NCBI GenBank assembly: GCA_009693015.1
Contig: SHYB01000002.1
Location: 29,951 to 93,950 of the forward strand
DNA length: 64,000 nt
Reading direction: 5' to 3'
Source of the DNA: Dehalococcoidia bacterium
GTDB taxonomy: Bacteria > Chloroflexota > Dehalococcoidia > SHYB01
Below are positions 10,942 to 18,807 of this stretch, piece after piece. Each line of letters begins with the position of its first letter. Position 1 is the first letter of the stretch. The notes under the pieces were generated by a model. It was not told where the DNA came from. It was given only the letters and a program-made list of their open reading frames with translations, and searched no databases. A program made the translations under genes and the position numbers.

Positions 10942-12093
10942 ATGCTTCCGTTGATGCTGGACACAGACCACCACCTGACTGAGCCGCCCGATTTCTGGAC
11001 GGGACGCTTCTCCAAGAAGCACGCCGATAAGTCTCCCACCTTCATGCACCATCCTGAGCTCGGCCCCGGCTGGTCCTGGGACAGCGGCAAGAGCGTCCGC
11101 CCCATGGGAGTGCAGTCCGTCGCCGCGGAAGACCCACGCAAAATCGGCAACTTCAAGAGCTTTGAAGAGCTCGACCCCGGCTGCTATGACCCCAAGAAAC
11201 GCATCGAGGTCATGGACGTAGACGGCGTCCAGGCCTGCATCCTCTTCCCCAGCGGCGTCAACTTCTTCCACGGCTTCCCCGATCCTGACTTCTATCGCGA
11301 ATGCGCCTCGGTGTACAACGACGCCGCGCTCGATTGGGCCGCCGCTGCCGATGCCAAGCGCGCCTTCCCTGCCGCCGTCATCCCCATGGTCAGCAACGAC
11401 ATCGCCATCGCCGAAATCCAGCGCTGCGCCAAAAAAGGTTTCAAGACCTACATGTTCAACCAGTGGCCCAGCAATGAACCCATGCCTACCAAAGAAGACG
11501 ACCGCTATTGGGCCGCCATCGTAGACAGCGGCCTCATGGGCAGCGTCCACGGCTTCGGCGGCGGACGCCCCAGAGTCGCGCCCATAGCCCCGCAGGTCAT
11601 GGCGGGCGGACAAGTCCTCAAGGGCATGGCCCAGCTCGGCACCCGCCAGGAAATGGTCGCCGCCGGACGCGCCGCGGGCCTCTCCTCCTCCGGCCCACTC
11701 GCCAACTTCGTCTTCTCCGGCGTCCTCGACCGCTTCCCTGACCTCCGCCTCATGCTCGTCGAGACCAGCATCGGCTGGCTCCCCTACATCGCCGAGCGCA
11801 TGGATGCCCTCTGGCTCCAGCACCGCTGGACGCGCAACGAAACCAAGCTCAAAAACCTCCCCAGCGACTACCTCAAGATGTTCTGGACCAGCTGGGACCG
11901 CGAATGGCTTGGCGTGGACTACCGCAACGCCATCGGCGTAGACAAGATCACCTTCGGCACAGACTTCCCCCACATCGGCAGCTTCTACCCCCACACCCGC
12001 TTCTACCTGGAATTGCTTTTCCGCGACGTCCCTGCGGAGGACCAGGAGAAGATGCTCTGGAGCAACGCCGCCACCGCCCTCGGCATCAACTAG
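10942..12093 (+). CDS. Amidohydrolase family protein (PF04909 type), tandem copy 2
   Basis: Paralogue of the preceding gene with exactly the same length, 383 aa. The first 98 or so residues differ at only about eight positions, including an identical DTDHHLTEPPDFW segment. The middle diverges, and the C-terminal third is again close (ETSIGWLPY, REWLGVDYR, DFPHIGSFYPHTRFYL). The metal-site Asp is in FGTDFPH. The ATG at 10942 follows CCAGGAGG. The centre, about residues 175-260, holds the differences most likely to change substrate choice. It ends 17 bases before a bidirectional terminator. Confidence 0.88.
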   Translation: MLPLMLDTDHHLTEPPDFWTGRFSKKHADKSPTFMHHPELGPGWSWDSGKSVRPMGVQSVAAEDPRKIGNFKSFEELDPGCYDPKKRIEVMDVDGVQACILFPSGVNFFHGFPDPDFYRECASVYNDAALDWAAAADAKRAFPAAVIPMVSNDIAIAEIQRCAKKGFKTYMFNQWPSNEPMPTKEDDRYWAAIVDSGLMGSVHGFGGGRPRVAPIAPQVMAGGQVLKGMAQLGTRQEMVAAGRAAGLSSSGPLANFVFSGVLDRFPDLRLMLVETSIGWLPYIAERMDALWLQHRWTRNETKLKNLPSDYLKMFWTSWDREWLGVDYRNAIGVDKITFGTDFPHIGSFYPHTRFYLELLFRDVPAEDQEKMLWSNAATALGIN

Positions 12094-12110
12094 CCCACCC
12101 TGCGCTACGC

Positions 12111-12148
12111 AAAAAAGAGGGAGGGGGCATGCCCCCTCCCTCTTTTTT
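12111..12148. terminator. Bidirectional intrinsic terminator, perfect palindrome
   Basis: Both 19-base arms are perfectly complementary around GCATGC. An A6 run starts one side and a T run ends the other, so a GC-rich hairpin followed by U residues forms on either strand. It sits between the convergent amidohydrolase genes ending at 12093 (+) and 12170 (-). Confidence 0.93.
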
Positions 12149-12169
12149 TGTCTGCTCCTTGCGCCCTCG

Positions 12170-13294
12170 CTACCGCGCCTTCGCCGGCGCACCCTCGCCG
12201 ATGCCGTACACCCGCATCGCGTTCCCCGCCAGCAGCTTCTGCCGCTCCTCCGCAGGCACACCCCTCATCTCCTGCGCCAGGAACTCCTGCGTATGCGGGT
12301 AGTGCGAAAACGAATGCGGGTGATCGCTCGACCACATCATGTTGTCCACGCCGATCTCATGCCGGATGCGTATCCCCGCGCTGTCCTTGATAAACACCCA
12401 CGAGCAATTCCTCTCAAAGTACCCGCTCGGCAGCATCTTCGGCTGATACCCTGCCAGCTTATGCCCCCGCTTGTGATTGTTATCCAGTTGCTCCCGCACA
12501 TACGGTACCCATGCGCAGTCCACCTCGGAGAACACCACCTGCAGCTTGGGAAACCGATCCCACACCCCACTATAGATGAACTGGTTCACCCGATACGGCG
12601 CGTCCATGAACCGAAAGTCCGCCGACACCCTCATCCGCTTGTGGTCCGCCGGCGCTTCCGTCACCAGCGAAACGTGAATATTCACCGGCACGCCTGCCCC
12701 CTCGCACGCTGCCCACAGCCCATCATCCTCCGGCGCCGGATCGTTCCCTCCGCTGGGGTACATCCCCAGGTTGATCCCCTTCATCCCCGGCAGCTTCAGC
12801 GCCCGGTGCATCTCATCTATTGCGTCCTTCGCTCCAGTCGTCGGCAGCATCGCCAGCCCCATCAGCCGCTCCGGCGCCTGCCGCGCATAGTCTGACAGCC
12901 AATCGTTGTACGCCCGGATGCACGCCAGATGAAACTCACGGTCCTTGTTATTCCAAAACAGCGTATTCCCCACACGCGGCGTGGGGAACAGCAACTCCGC
13001 ATCCACGCCGTCCTCATCCTGCTCCTTCACCCGCGCCGCCGCATCGTACCCGCCGCGCCGCGTGTTCTCCCACCGCACCCACCGCGACGTCTTCGTGCAC
13101 GGGTCGCTCGCGATCTGGTTGTGCCCGAAATTAATCGGGTCTTGCGCCCCCTCCAGCATCCACGCATCCCCCATCTCCAAGCGCTCCATCCGCGGCGCGC
13201 GAGCCCTAAACTTCTCCGCTACCCGCTCCTGCCACAGCGCCGGCGGCTCATTCACATGCGAATCGCCGGATATCAGCTTGTACCGTCGCGACAT
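12170..13294 (-). CDS. Amidohydrolase family protein (PF04909 type)
   Basis: A 374-aa TIM-barrel metal-dependent hydrolase/decarboxylase. It starts with ISGDSHVNEP, the D-x-H metal motif, and ends with MWSSDHPHSFSHYPHT, the metal-Asp region. QFIYSGVWDRFPKLQVVFSE is the usual mid-barrel signature. The ATG at 13294 is chosen for the AAAGGAG site upstream; the open frame continues into the previous gene but without family similarity. It is the last gene of the - strand operon with an acyl-CoA dehydrogenase and two CoA-transferases. It is clearly different from the tandem pair on the other side of the terminator. Confidence 0.9.
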   Translation of the reverse strand: MSRRYKLISGDSHVNEPPALWQERVAEKFRARAPRMERLEMGDAWMLEGAQDPINFGHNQIASDPCTKTSRWVRWENTRRGGYDAAARVKEQDEDGVDAELLFPTPRVGNTLFWNNKDREFHLACIRAYNDWLSDYARQAPERLMGLAMLPTTGAKDAIDEMHRALKLPGMKGINLGMYPSGGNDPAPEDDGLWAACEGAGVPVNIHVSLVTEAPADHKRMRVSADFRFMDAPYRVNQFIYSGVWDRFPKLQVVFSEVDCAWVPYVREQLDNNHKRGHKLAGYQPKMLPSGYFERNCSWVFIKDSAGIRIRHEIGVDNMMWSSDHPHSFSHYPHTQEFLAQEMRGVPAEERQKLLAGNAMRVYGIGEGAPAKAR

Positions 13295-13326
13295 AGCTCC
13301 CGCTCCTTTCGCTCCCTTGCCCAGCC

Positions 13327-14643
13327 TTACCGAATATGCGGGGCGAAGTCCATGCCGATCTGACCCTGTTTCTCCAGCGCCGCATACTCCCCATCGCTCT
13401 TGCCCAACAACTCGCGGTAGGCATAGCCATTGTGCTCGCCCAGCATACACGGCGCCAGCCGCAGCCGGTTCCCCGTGCCCGACGACTTCCACATCAGCCC
13501 AGGGTACGGGTGCGACCCCGAATCGCTGTTCGACAGCACGTTGAAAAACTCCCGCGCCGCCAGCTGCCGGTCGGCGAACAGATCCCGATCGTCCATCACC
13601 ACGCCCGCAGGCACGCCCCCCGCCTGCAACCGCTCCATCAGCGCCACATGCTCATGCTGCCGCGTCCATTCGCTGATAATCGCATCCAGCTCGTCCTGAT
13701 GTTTCCACCGCGCCAGCGTATGCCGGAACCGCGCGTCCCCTGCCAGCTCCGGGCGTTCCATCGTCCGGCACAGCCCGCGCCACTCCTCGTCCGATCCCAC
13801 CGCAATCGCGATCCAATGATCCACGCCCGCGCATGGATAGCAACCCTGCGGCGCATGCCGGCCGTCGCGATTCCGCAGTGCCGTCTGCACCCGGCCGTTC
13901 ATCTGGAAATCCAGCACCGCCTCCTCGATCATCGGCACCAGCCCTTCCGTCTGTGACACCTCCACCACCTGCCCCTTCCCCGTCTCCCGCCGCTGCGCCA
14001 GCGCCGCCACCGTCGCCAGCGCCGCCGACAGCCCCGCCACCGCATCGGCGATATACGTCAGCCCCCGGCTCGAAAGGTCCATGTCCGGATACCCCTGCAG
14101 CCAGGTATGCCCTGCCACACCTTCCATCTGAAACCCATACGCCCGAAAGCCCGCGTACCTCCCCGAAAGCCCAAACGCCGGCATCCGCACCAGCAGCGCA
14201 TCCGGCCGCAGCCGCCGCATCCGCTCGTACGTAATCCCCATCTTCTCCAGCACCCCCGGCCCGTTATTCTCCACCAGCACATCGGACACCCGCATCATCT
14301 CGTCAAACACCGCCGCGCCTTCAGGCCCCTGCGTATCCACCGTCATAGACAGCTTGTTGCGTGACGTGCTCTGAAACATCGGCCAGCGGTTCCACGGCCG
14401 CGGCCCCGGCTCCCAGTTCCAGTACGCCATCCGCCACGAATCATTTGTGCGGATGTACTCTTTCGATGGCCGCGCCATCCACCCCCGCGTCGCCATCGGA
14501 AAGAAATTGAGCGACTCCAGGCGAATGACCTCCGCGCCCCAGTCCGCCAGCAGCATGGACGCCCCAGGCCCCGCCCACGACTGCGTGATGTCCAGCACGC
14601 GAATGCCCTCCAGCGGCAAACCCGTCCGCGCCTCAAATGACAT
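13327..14643 (-). CDS. Class III (CaiB/BaiF-type) CoA-transferase, subunit with catalytic Asp
   Basis: A 438-aa family III CoA-transferase that would move CoA between carboxylic acids. The N terminus has GIRVLDITQSWAGPGASMLLADWGAEVI, the usual first Rossmann motif (residues 13-40). The catalytic Asp that forms the aspartyl-CoA anhydride is well placed in TYIADAVAG at Asp200. The C-terminal part has QAGGVPAGVV and GEHNGYAY. It overlaps the preceding CoA-transferase by 11 nt. That close pairing, as in two-subunit enzymes such as benzylsuccinate CoA-transferase (BbsEF), suggests the two work together. The acid substrate is unknown. Confidence 0.9.
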   Translation of the reverse strand: MSFEARTGLPLEGIRVLDITQSWAGPGASMLLADWGAEVIRLESLNFFPMATRGWMARPSKEYIRTNDSWRMAYWNWEPGPRPWNRWPMFQSTSRNKLSMTVDTQGPEGAAVFDEMMRVSDVLVENNGPGVLEKMGITYERMRRLRPDALLVRMPAFGLSGRYAGFRAYGFQMEGVAGHTWLQGYPDMDLSSRGLTYIADAVAGLSAALATVAALAQRRETGKGQVVEVSQTEGLVPMIEEAVLDFQMNGRVQTALRNRDGRHAPQGCYPCAGVDHWIAIAVGSDEEWRGLCRTMERPELAGDARFRHTLARWKHQDELDAIISEWTRQHEHVALMERLQAGGVPAGVVMDDRDLFADRQLAAREFFNVLSNSDSGSHPYPGLMWKSSGTGNRLRLAPCMLGEHNGYAYRELLGKSDGEYAALEKQGQIGMDFAPHIR

Positions 14644-15919
14644 CGCGCTGCCTCAACATCGCCACCTCAAGCGGCGAAAGCCCCAACTCCCCGCAGTACA
14701 CCGGCGCGTTGTGCTCCCCAAGCATCGGCGCCGCGCCCAGCTGCGGCAGCCGCGCCTCTCCGAAGCGCATGTTCCCCCCGGCATGCTCCAACCGCCCCGC
14801 CACTGGATGCCCCACCCCCTGCCACAGCCCCCGCTCCTGGAAAAACGCCTCCTCCAGCAGGCTCTCCGGGTTGTACACCGGCGTGAACGGGAACCGCCGC
14901 TCCTGCGCAAACGTGCAGATCTCCTCCATCGTCCGCTCCAGCAGCCACGGCAGCAAGTACTCGATGTCGAACTCATCGGATCGCCCTGGCACCGCCCGCG
15001 ACTCCACCGTGGCGTACCGCGGGTCTTCCAGCGCCCGCTCCCACCCCATCATCCGCACAAACCGCTCGAACGCCTGGTCCGTCACCGAGATATTCACGAA
15101 CCCGTCTTTGCACGGGCGCACGCCCGCTCCCAGCAGCGTCCCCGCAGGCCGCCGTCCATTGATAATCCCCGTGTACTGATGCGCGATCAGCTGCGTCGTC
15201 CGCCGGTCCTGGCTTGACGCCAGCGCCTCAAACAGCGATACGTCCACATGATCCCCCTCCACCCTCGCGCCCACGCCCCCCCCGCGCGCGCCATAGCCCC
15301 CCCGCGAGCCATAACCATAGTACGACGTCACCGCCGCCAGCGCCGCCAGGTATCCTGCCTGATGCATCGCCACGCTCCCCGCCAGCTTATGCGGCTCCCG
15401 CTCCGGCAGCCCCGTGGAGAACATCGCCCCGCCCATGGCGTAGGTGATGATCTCGCTCGTCTTCCAATCGCGGTACGGCCCATCCTGCCCGAACCCACTG
15501 ACAGACACCGTCACCAGCCGGGGAAACCTCGCCTGAAAGTCTGCCGCGCCCAGCCCCCAGCCCGCCATCGCTCCCGGGGGAAAACTTTCCACCAGAATGT
15601 CGCAACCCTCCAGCAGCGCCGGCAACAGCCTCCGCCCCATCGCCGATCCCACGTCCAGCGTCACGCCCCGCTTGGAAGTATTGAGATGGAGAAACAAGCC
15701 GCTCTTCTCCGGGTGCGGCACGTCGCCGGGAAACGGCCCTACCTGGCGCGATGGGTCGCCATCGCGCGGCGGCTCCACCTTTAGCACGGACGCCCCCAAC
15801 GTCGCCAGCAGCTTGGCGCAAAACGGGCCGGCGATCCCCGTGCTCAGGTCCACCACACGCACCCCATGCAGCGGCGCCGTCCCCTTCGCCGTAGCCTTCG
15901 CCACCCTAGCCGGAATCAT
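14633..15919 (-). CDS. Class III (CaiB/BaiF-type) CoA-transferase, subunit lacking the usual Asp
   Basis: A 428-aa family III CoA-transferase-like protein: GVRVVDLSTGIAGPFCAKLL at about 19-38, KRGVTLD at 83-89, VSGFGQDGPY at 140-149, APMLGEHN near the end. At the place of the catalytic Asp the sequence reads GSVAMHQAGYLAAL (from about 181), so His186-Gln187 replace it. A Gly/Arg-rich insert (about 200-220, GSRGGYGARGGGVGAR) follows. It may be an inactive or structural subunit of a heteromeric enzyme with the next gene. The ATG at 15919 sits at the edge of a duplicated segment. Confidence 0.85.
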   Translation of the reverse strand: MIPARVAKATAKGTAPLHGVRVVDLSTGIAGPFCAKLLATLGASVLKVEPPRDGDPSRQVGPFPGDVPHPEKSGLFLHLNTSKRGVTLDVGSAMGRRLLPALLEGCDILVESFPPGAMAGWGLGAADFQARFPRLVTVSVSGFGQDGPYRDWKTSEIITYAMGGAMFSTGLPEREPHKLAGSVAMHQAGYLAALAAVTSYYGYGSRGGYGARGGGVGARVEGDHVDVSLFEALASSQDRRTTQLIAHQYTGIINGRRPAGTLLGAGVRPCKDGFVNISVTDQAFERFVRMMGWERALEDPRYATVESRAVPGRSDEFDIEYLLPWLLERTMEEICTFAQERRFPFTPVYNPESLLEEAFFQERGLWQGVGHPVAGRLEHAGGNMRFGEARLPQLGAAPMLGEHNAPVYCGELGLSPLEVAMLRQRDVI

Positions 15920-16013
15920 CCGCGTCGCCCGCCGCCTGGCGCGGCAGCCCCAGGCCCCGGCCCTCGATCAAGTTGCGCTGGCTTTCCGACGTGCCCGCCC
16001 CAATGGTCGCCGC
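15906..16013 (-). pseudogene. 3' remnant of a second acyl-CoA dehydrogenase gene
   Basis: About 93 bases (15921-16013) match the 3' end of the intact dehydrogenase gene (16062-16154) at a constant 141-base offset with few mismatches. In frame it encodes AATIGAGTSESQRNLIEGRG followed by LGLPR; where the intact gene stops, the remnant reads CAG and runs on to a TAG at 15906-15908. The mismatches change residues (SEIQ to SESQ, IAGR to IEGR), which suggests a diverged paralogue and not a fresh copy. There is no start and no body of the gene. Confidence 0.8.
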
Positions 16014-16076
16014 ACCCGCGCAGCGGTGCCCCGAACAAATTCCTAATCGCACCCATCATGCCGCGTCGCCCGCCGC

Positions 16077-17261
16077 CTAACGCGGCAGCCCCAGGCCACG
16101 GCCCGCTATCAAGTTGCGCTGGATTTCCGACGTGCCCGCCCCAATGGTCGCCGCAATCGTATACAGGTACTGGTGCTCCAGCCCGCCGTCCAGCGGCGCG
16201 CCGCGCTGATGCGGCTCCAGTTGCCCGTACAGCCCCACGATCTCCATCAGCCCCCGCATCGCCCGCTGCCACAGCTCCGTGGCGAACACCTTCACCATGG
16301 CCGCCTCCTTAGCATACGGCACCCCGTGGTGCTGCATCCACGCCACGCGGTAGGATTGCACCCGGCACACCTGGATCGCCACCGCCAGGTCCGCCAGCTT
16401 GTGCCGCGTCAGCGCCCCGTCCAGCGGAGAGAAGCGCGTGCCTTTTTGCGTCTGCAAATATGCAATCGTATCCTCCAGCATGCTGCGCATCACCGCGGAA
16501 AACCCCACATTGCTGCGCTCCAGGTTCAGCGTCGTCGTCGCCACATACCAGCCGGTATTCTCCTCCCCCACGATATTGCGCGCCGGCACCCGCACATCCT
16601 TCAAGAACACCTCGTTGAAGTCATGCTGATTGGCAATGTTCACCAGCGGCCGCACCTCAATCCCCGGCGTCTTCATATCTACCAGGAAGTACGATATCCC
16701 CTTGTGCTTCGGCGCGTTGGGATCGGTGCGCGCCAGCAGGTGCATCCACTGCGCCCGGTGCCCACGGGAGGTCCACACCTTCTGCCCGTTGATCACATAG
16801 TCGTCGCCGTCACGCACCGCCCGCGTCCGCAGACTCGCTAGGTCGGAACCCGCCTCCGGCTCGCTGAAGCCCTGCGCCCAGATCACCTCACCCCGCGCCA
16901 TCGGCGGCAGATGCTCCCGCTTCTGCTCCTCCGTCCCGTGCGCGATCAAGAGCGGCCCCACCATCCCTACCCCGCCCATGTCCCGCCCCGGCGCCCGGTG
17001 GTACTCCATCTCCTCGCTGAAAACCGTCTGCCGCAGAATGTCCGCCCCCCCGCCCCCGAACTCCTTAGGCCAGGACATCGCCAGCCAGCCTCGCTCCTTC
17101 AACTTGCCGCGCATCTCCCGCTCAAACGGGTAGTACCCCTCCTCGATATGCCCCATCACCCCGATCCACCGCGACTTCCAATCGGCGGGCAGATCCCGCT
17201 TCAAAAAGGCGCGCACCTCCTCGCGGAATGCCTCATCCTCGGGACGAAAGCGAAAGTCCAT
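16077..17261 (-). CDS. Acyl-CoA dehydrogenase family protein
   Basis: FAD-dependent acyl-CoA dehydrogenase, 394 aa, first gene of the - strand catabolic operon. It starts MDFRFRPEDEAFREEVR. It then has MSWPKEFGGGG, QGFSEPEAGSDLAS and GQKVWTSRGHRAQW, and ends TIGAGTSEIQRNLIAGRGLG. Ala replaces the medium-chain-type catalytic Glu (GAGT for YEGT). The ATG lies 26-30 bases after a predicted transcription start. The product would pass to, or receive from, the CoA-transferases downstream; the acyl chain is unknown. Confidence 0.91.
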   Translation of the reverse strand: MDFRFRPEDEAFREEVRAFLKRDLPADWKSRWIGVMGHIEEGYYPFEREMRGKLKERGWLAMSWPKEFGGGGADILRQTVFSEEMEYHRAPGRDMGGVGMVGPLLIAHGTEEQKREHLPPMARGEVIWAQGFSEPEAGSDLASLRTRAVRDGDDYVINGQKVWTSRGHRAQWMHLLARTDPNAPKHKGISYFLVDMKTPGIEVRPLVNIANQHDFNEVFLKDVRVPARNIVGEENTGWYVATTTLNLERSNVGFSAVMRSMLEDTIAYLQTQKGTRFSPLDGALTRHKLADLAVAIQVCRVQSYRVAWMQHHGVPYAKEAAMVKVFATELWQRAMRGLMEIVGLYGQLEPHQRGAPLDGGLEHQYLYTIAATIGAGTSEIQRNLIAGRGLGLPR

Positions 17262-17293
17262 GCCTCGTGCCGCTCCCTGACCGTGCTGCCGAG

Positions 17294-17322
17294 ATTATCC
17301 TAGCCCCGCTGCCAGGAATCAA
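17294..17322 (-). promoter_or_regulatory. Sigma-70-type promoter of ACAD/CoA-transferase operon
   Basis: On the - strand, TTGATT (17317-17322) and GATAAT (17294-17299) are separated by 17 bases. It lies 33 bases upstream of the dehydrogenase ATG, giving a leader of about 26 nt. No other promoter is evident in this four-gene operon. Confidence 0.65.
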
Positions 17323-17424
17323 GCATCCACAGCATAGTCCTCCTCCTAACCCTCTCCCCCTCGATGGGGCTTTGCTCCAAAACCGCTCATGGGGAAAGGT
17401 GAGGCTCTCCGCAAGGAGTGCAGG

Positions 17425-17518
17425 GGGGCGCAGCCCCTTTGCACGGGGGTTACAGGGGGACACCCCCTGTAACCCCCTCTTCACCCCCTTCCAGGAAAGG
17501 AAGGGGGTGAAGAGGGGG
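17425..17518. repeat. Nested perfect inverted repeats (competing hairpins)
   Basis: Three hairpins follow one another. A small GGGGC-GCA-GCCCC is at 17425-17437. A perfect 15-bp stem is at 17445-17459 with 17463-17477, loop ACA. A perfect 20-bp stem is at 17473-17492 with 17499-17518, loop AGGAAA. The last two share CCCCC at 17473-17477, so only one can form fully at a time. It resembles a dispersed intergenic repeat or a small non-autonomous element, but no second copy is in this window. Confidence 0.8.
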
Positions 17519-17748
17519 ATGGCTCGTTGGTATAGCTCCAAGAACGATTGGGGAGGCGTAACAAATTTGCTGGAATATTGGATAGGAACCCTCTGCTCGG
17601 GGGAGAGTTGGAGAGAAGGTATCCGCGCTCCCCACCGCCCACATCTCTTCCCCGCGAATGATACTTGACAGCCCATGTCAAGGGGGTTTATTCTTACATT
17701 GAGAACGTATGTTTCCAGTGCCTCGGCACCACGCCAACACCTGCCACA

Positions 17749-17780
17749 ACAAAAGGCCCCGCTTTCGCGGGGCCTTTTGT
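17749..17780 (-). terminator. Rho-independent terminator of the ribosomal protein operon
   Basis: Perfect 14-bp stem (17749-17762 with 17767-17780), tetraloop TTTC on the + strand. On the - strand the GC-rich stem is followed by CCTTTTGTTGT. It lies 25 bases past the rpsI stop and ends the long - strand transcript. Confidence 0.9.
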
Positions 17781-17804
17781 CTGCCGGCGTATAAACCCTG
17801 AGAG

Positions 17805-18212
17805 CTAGCGCTTCGTGTACTGAGGCGCCTTCCGTGCGCGCTTCAGCCCGTACTTCTTGCGCTCCTTCTCCCGTGGATCCCGCGTCATCATCCCGTTCTT
17901 CCGCAACACTGGCCGCAGGTTCTCATCAAACGCCACCAGCGCCCGCGCCAACCCGTGACGCACCGCACCCGCCTGCGAATGCACCCCGCCGCCGTTCACC
18001 TTCACCATCGCGTTGAAGCGGTTCGCCGTGGCCGTCACCCGCAGAGGCTCCAGCACTTCAAACTGCAACGCCTCCATGGGAATCGCCTCTTCCAACGGCT
18101 TCCCGTTCACCACCACCGTGCCGCTTCCAGAGACGATGCGCACCTGCGCCACCGACCTCTTCCTGCGACCCGTCCCTTGATAATACTGATTCGTCTGCGT
18201 ACCTGTCGTCAC
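17805..18212 (-). CDS. rpsI: 30S ribosomal protein S9
   Basis: uS9 of the small subunit head, 135 aa. The C-terminal tail reaches toward the P-site tRNA and ends KKYGLKRARKAPQYTKR, the typical S9 ending (KR). NGKPLEE and GGGVHSQAGAVRHGLARAL are conserved. A short polar N-terminal stretch (MTTGTQTNQYY) precedes the GTGRRKRSVAQVR motif. It is paired with rplM 24 nt upstream, as in most bacteria, and is the last gene of the operon. Confidence 0.97.
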   Translation of the reverse strand: MTTGTQTNQYYQGTGRRKRSVAQVRIVSGSGTVVVNGKPLEEAIPMEALQFEVLEPLRVTATANRFNAMVKVNGGGVHSQAGAVRHGLARALVAFDENLRPVLRKNGMMTRDPREKERKKYGLKRARKAPQYTKR

Positions 18213-18236
18213 ATCCTGCCTCCGCTGCCGTCGCCC

Positions 18237-18785
18237 TTAGGCGCTCTGGCCCTTCTCTGCCGGCTTCGACTCTGCCGCCGCTGACGGCGCTGCCGCCGCC
18301 GCTCGCACAGTTGCCTTCTTATTATCCCGCACGCGGCCCGGCCTCATCGGCGCCGCCGCCTCTTTCACCTGCGCCCCGTGAGGATGCGTCGCCTCCCCAT
18401 ACACCTTCAGCTTGGTCATCAGCGTCCGTCCCAGCGATCCCTTCGGCAGCATCCCCCACACCGCGTTCTCGATCACACGGCGCGGGTGCCGCTGCAACAG
18501 CGAATCGAACGACTCCGCCTTCAACCCACCGGGATAGCCGCTGTGGGTGAAGTACGTCTTATCCCGCAGCTTCTTCGCCGTGGTCCGCACCTTGGACGCG
18601 TTGATCACCACCACAAAGTCGCCGGTATCCAGGTTAGGCGTATAGGACGGCTTATCCTTCCCCTTCAGTATCTGCGCCACCTCGGACGCGACACGGCCCA
18701 CCGGCCGGTCCGCCGCATCAATGACACGCCAGTTGTGCTGGATATCCCCAGCCTTGGGCACATAGGTCTTCATCATCGTCGCCAT
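18237..18785 (-). CDS. rplM: 50S ribosomal protein L13 with C-terminal extension
   Basis: uL13, an early assembly protein of the large subunit. The core (WRVIDAADRPVGRVASEVA, HSGYPGGLK, AVWGMLPKGSLGR) ends near residue 145. A tail of about 37 residues follows, rich in Ala, Lys and Glu (RAAAAAPSAAAESKPAEKG), so the protein is 182 aa against a usual 140-150. The ATG at 18785 has GGGGAG upstream and gives the normal N terminus. It sits between truA and rpsI. Confidence 0.96.
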   Translation of the reverse strand: MATMMKTYVPKAGDIQHNWRVIDAADRPVGRVASEVAQILKGKDKPSYTPNLDTGDFVVVINASKVRTTAKKLRDKTYFTHSGYPGGLKAESFDSLLQRHPRRVIENAVWGMLPKGSLGRTLMTKLKVYGEATHPHGAQVKEAAAPMRPGRVRDNKKATVRAAAAAPSAAAESKPAEKGQSA

Positions 18786-18807
18786 AGCTATCTCCCCTGC
18801 CAATCTC

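Larger units (their letters stand above)
17262..17804. other. Gene-free 543-base region between two - strand operons
   Basis: No plausible gene on either strand. From left to right it holds the promoter of the catabolic operon (17294-17322), a cluster of G/C-run hairpins (17425-17518), an AT-richer stretch with a 7-bp inverted repeat CTTGACA/TGTCAAG at 17664-17682, and the terminator of the ribosomal operon (17749-17780). The stretch between 17520 and 17745 shows nothing I can assign. Confidence 0.7.

Noticed and set aside
15916..16272. 118-codon - strand frame with two similar 32-residue segments
   Set aside because: It is the out-of-frame reading of the duplicated dehydrogenase end, not a repeat protein.
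17664..17682. TTGACA-containing inverted repeat as a promoter
   Set aside because: On neither strand does a -10 hexamer follow at the right distance with a gene behind it. On the + strand the next gene runs the other way.
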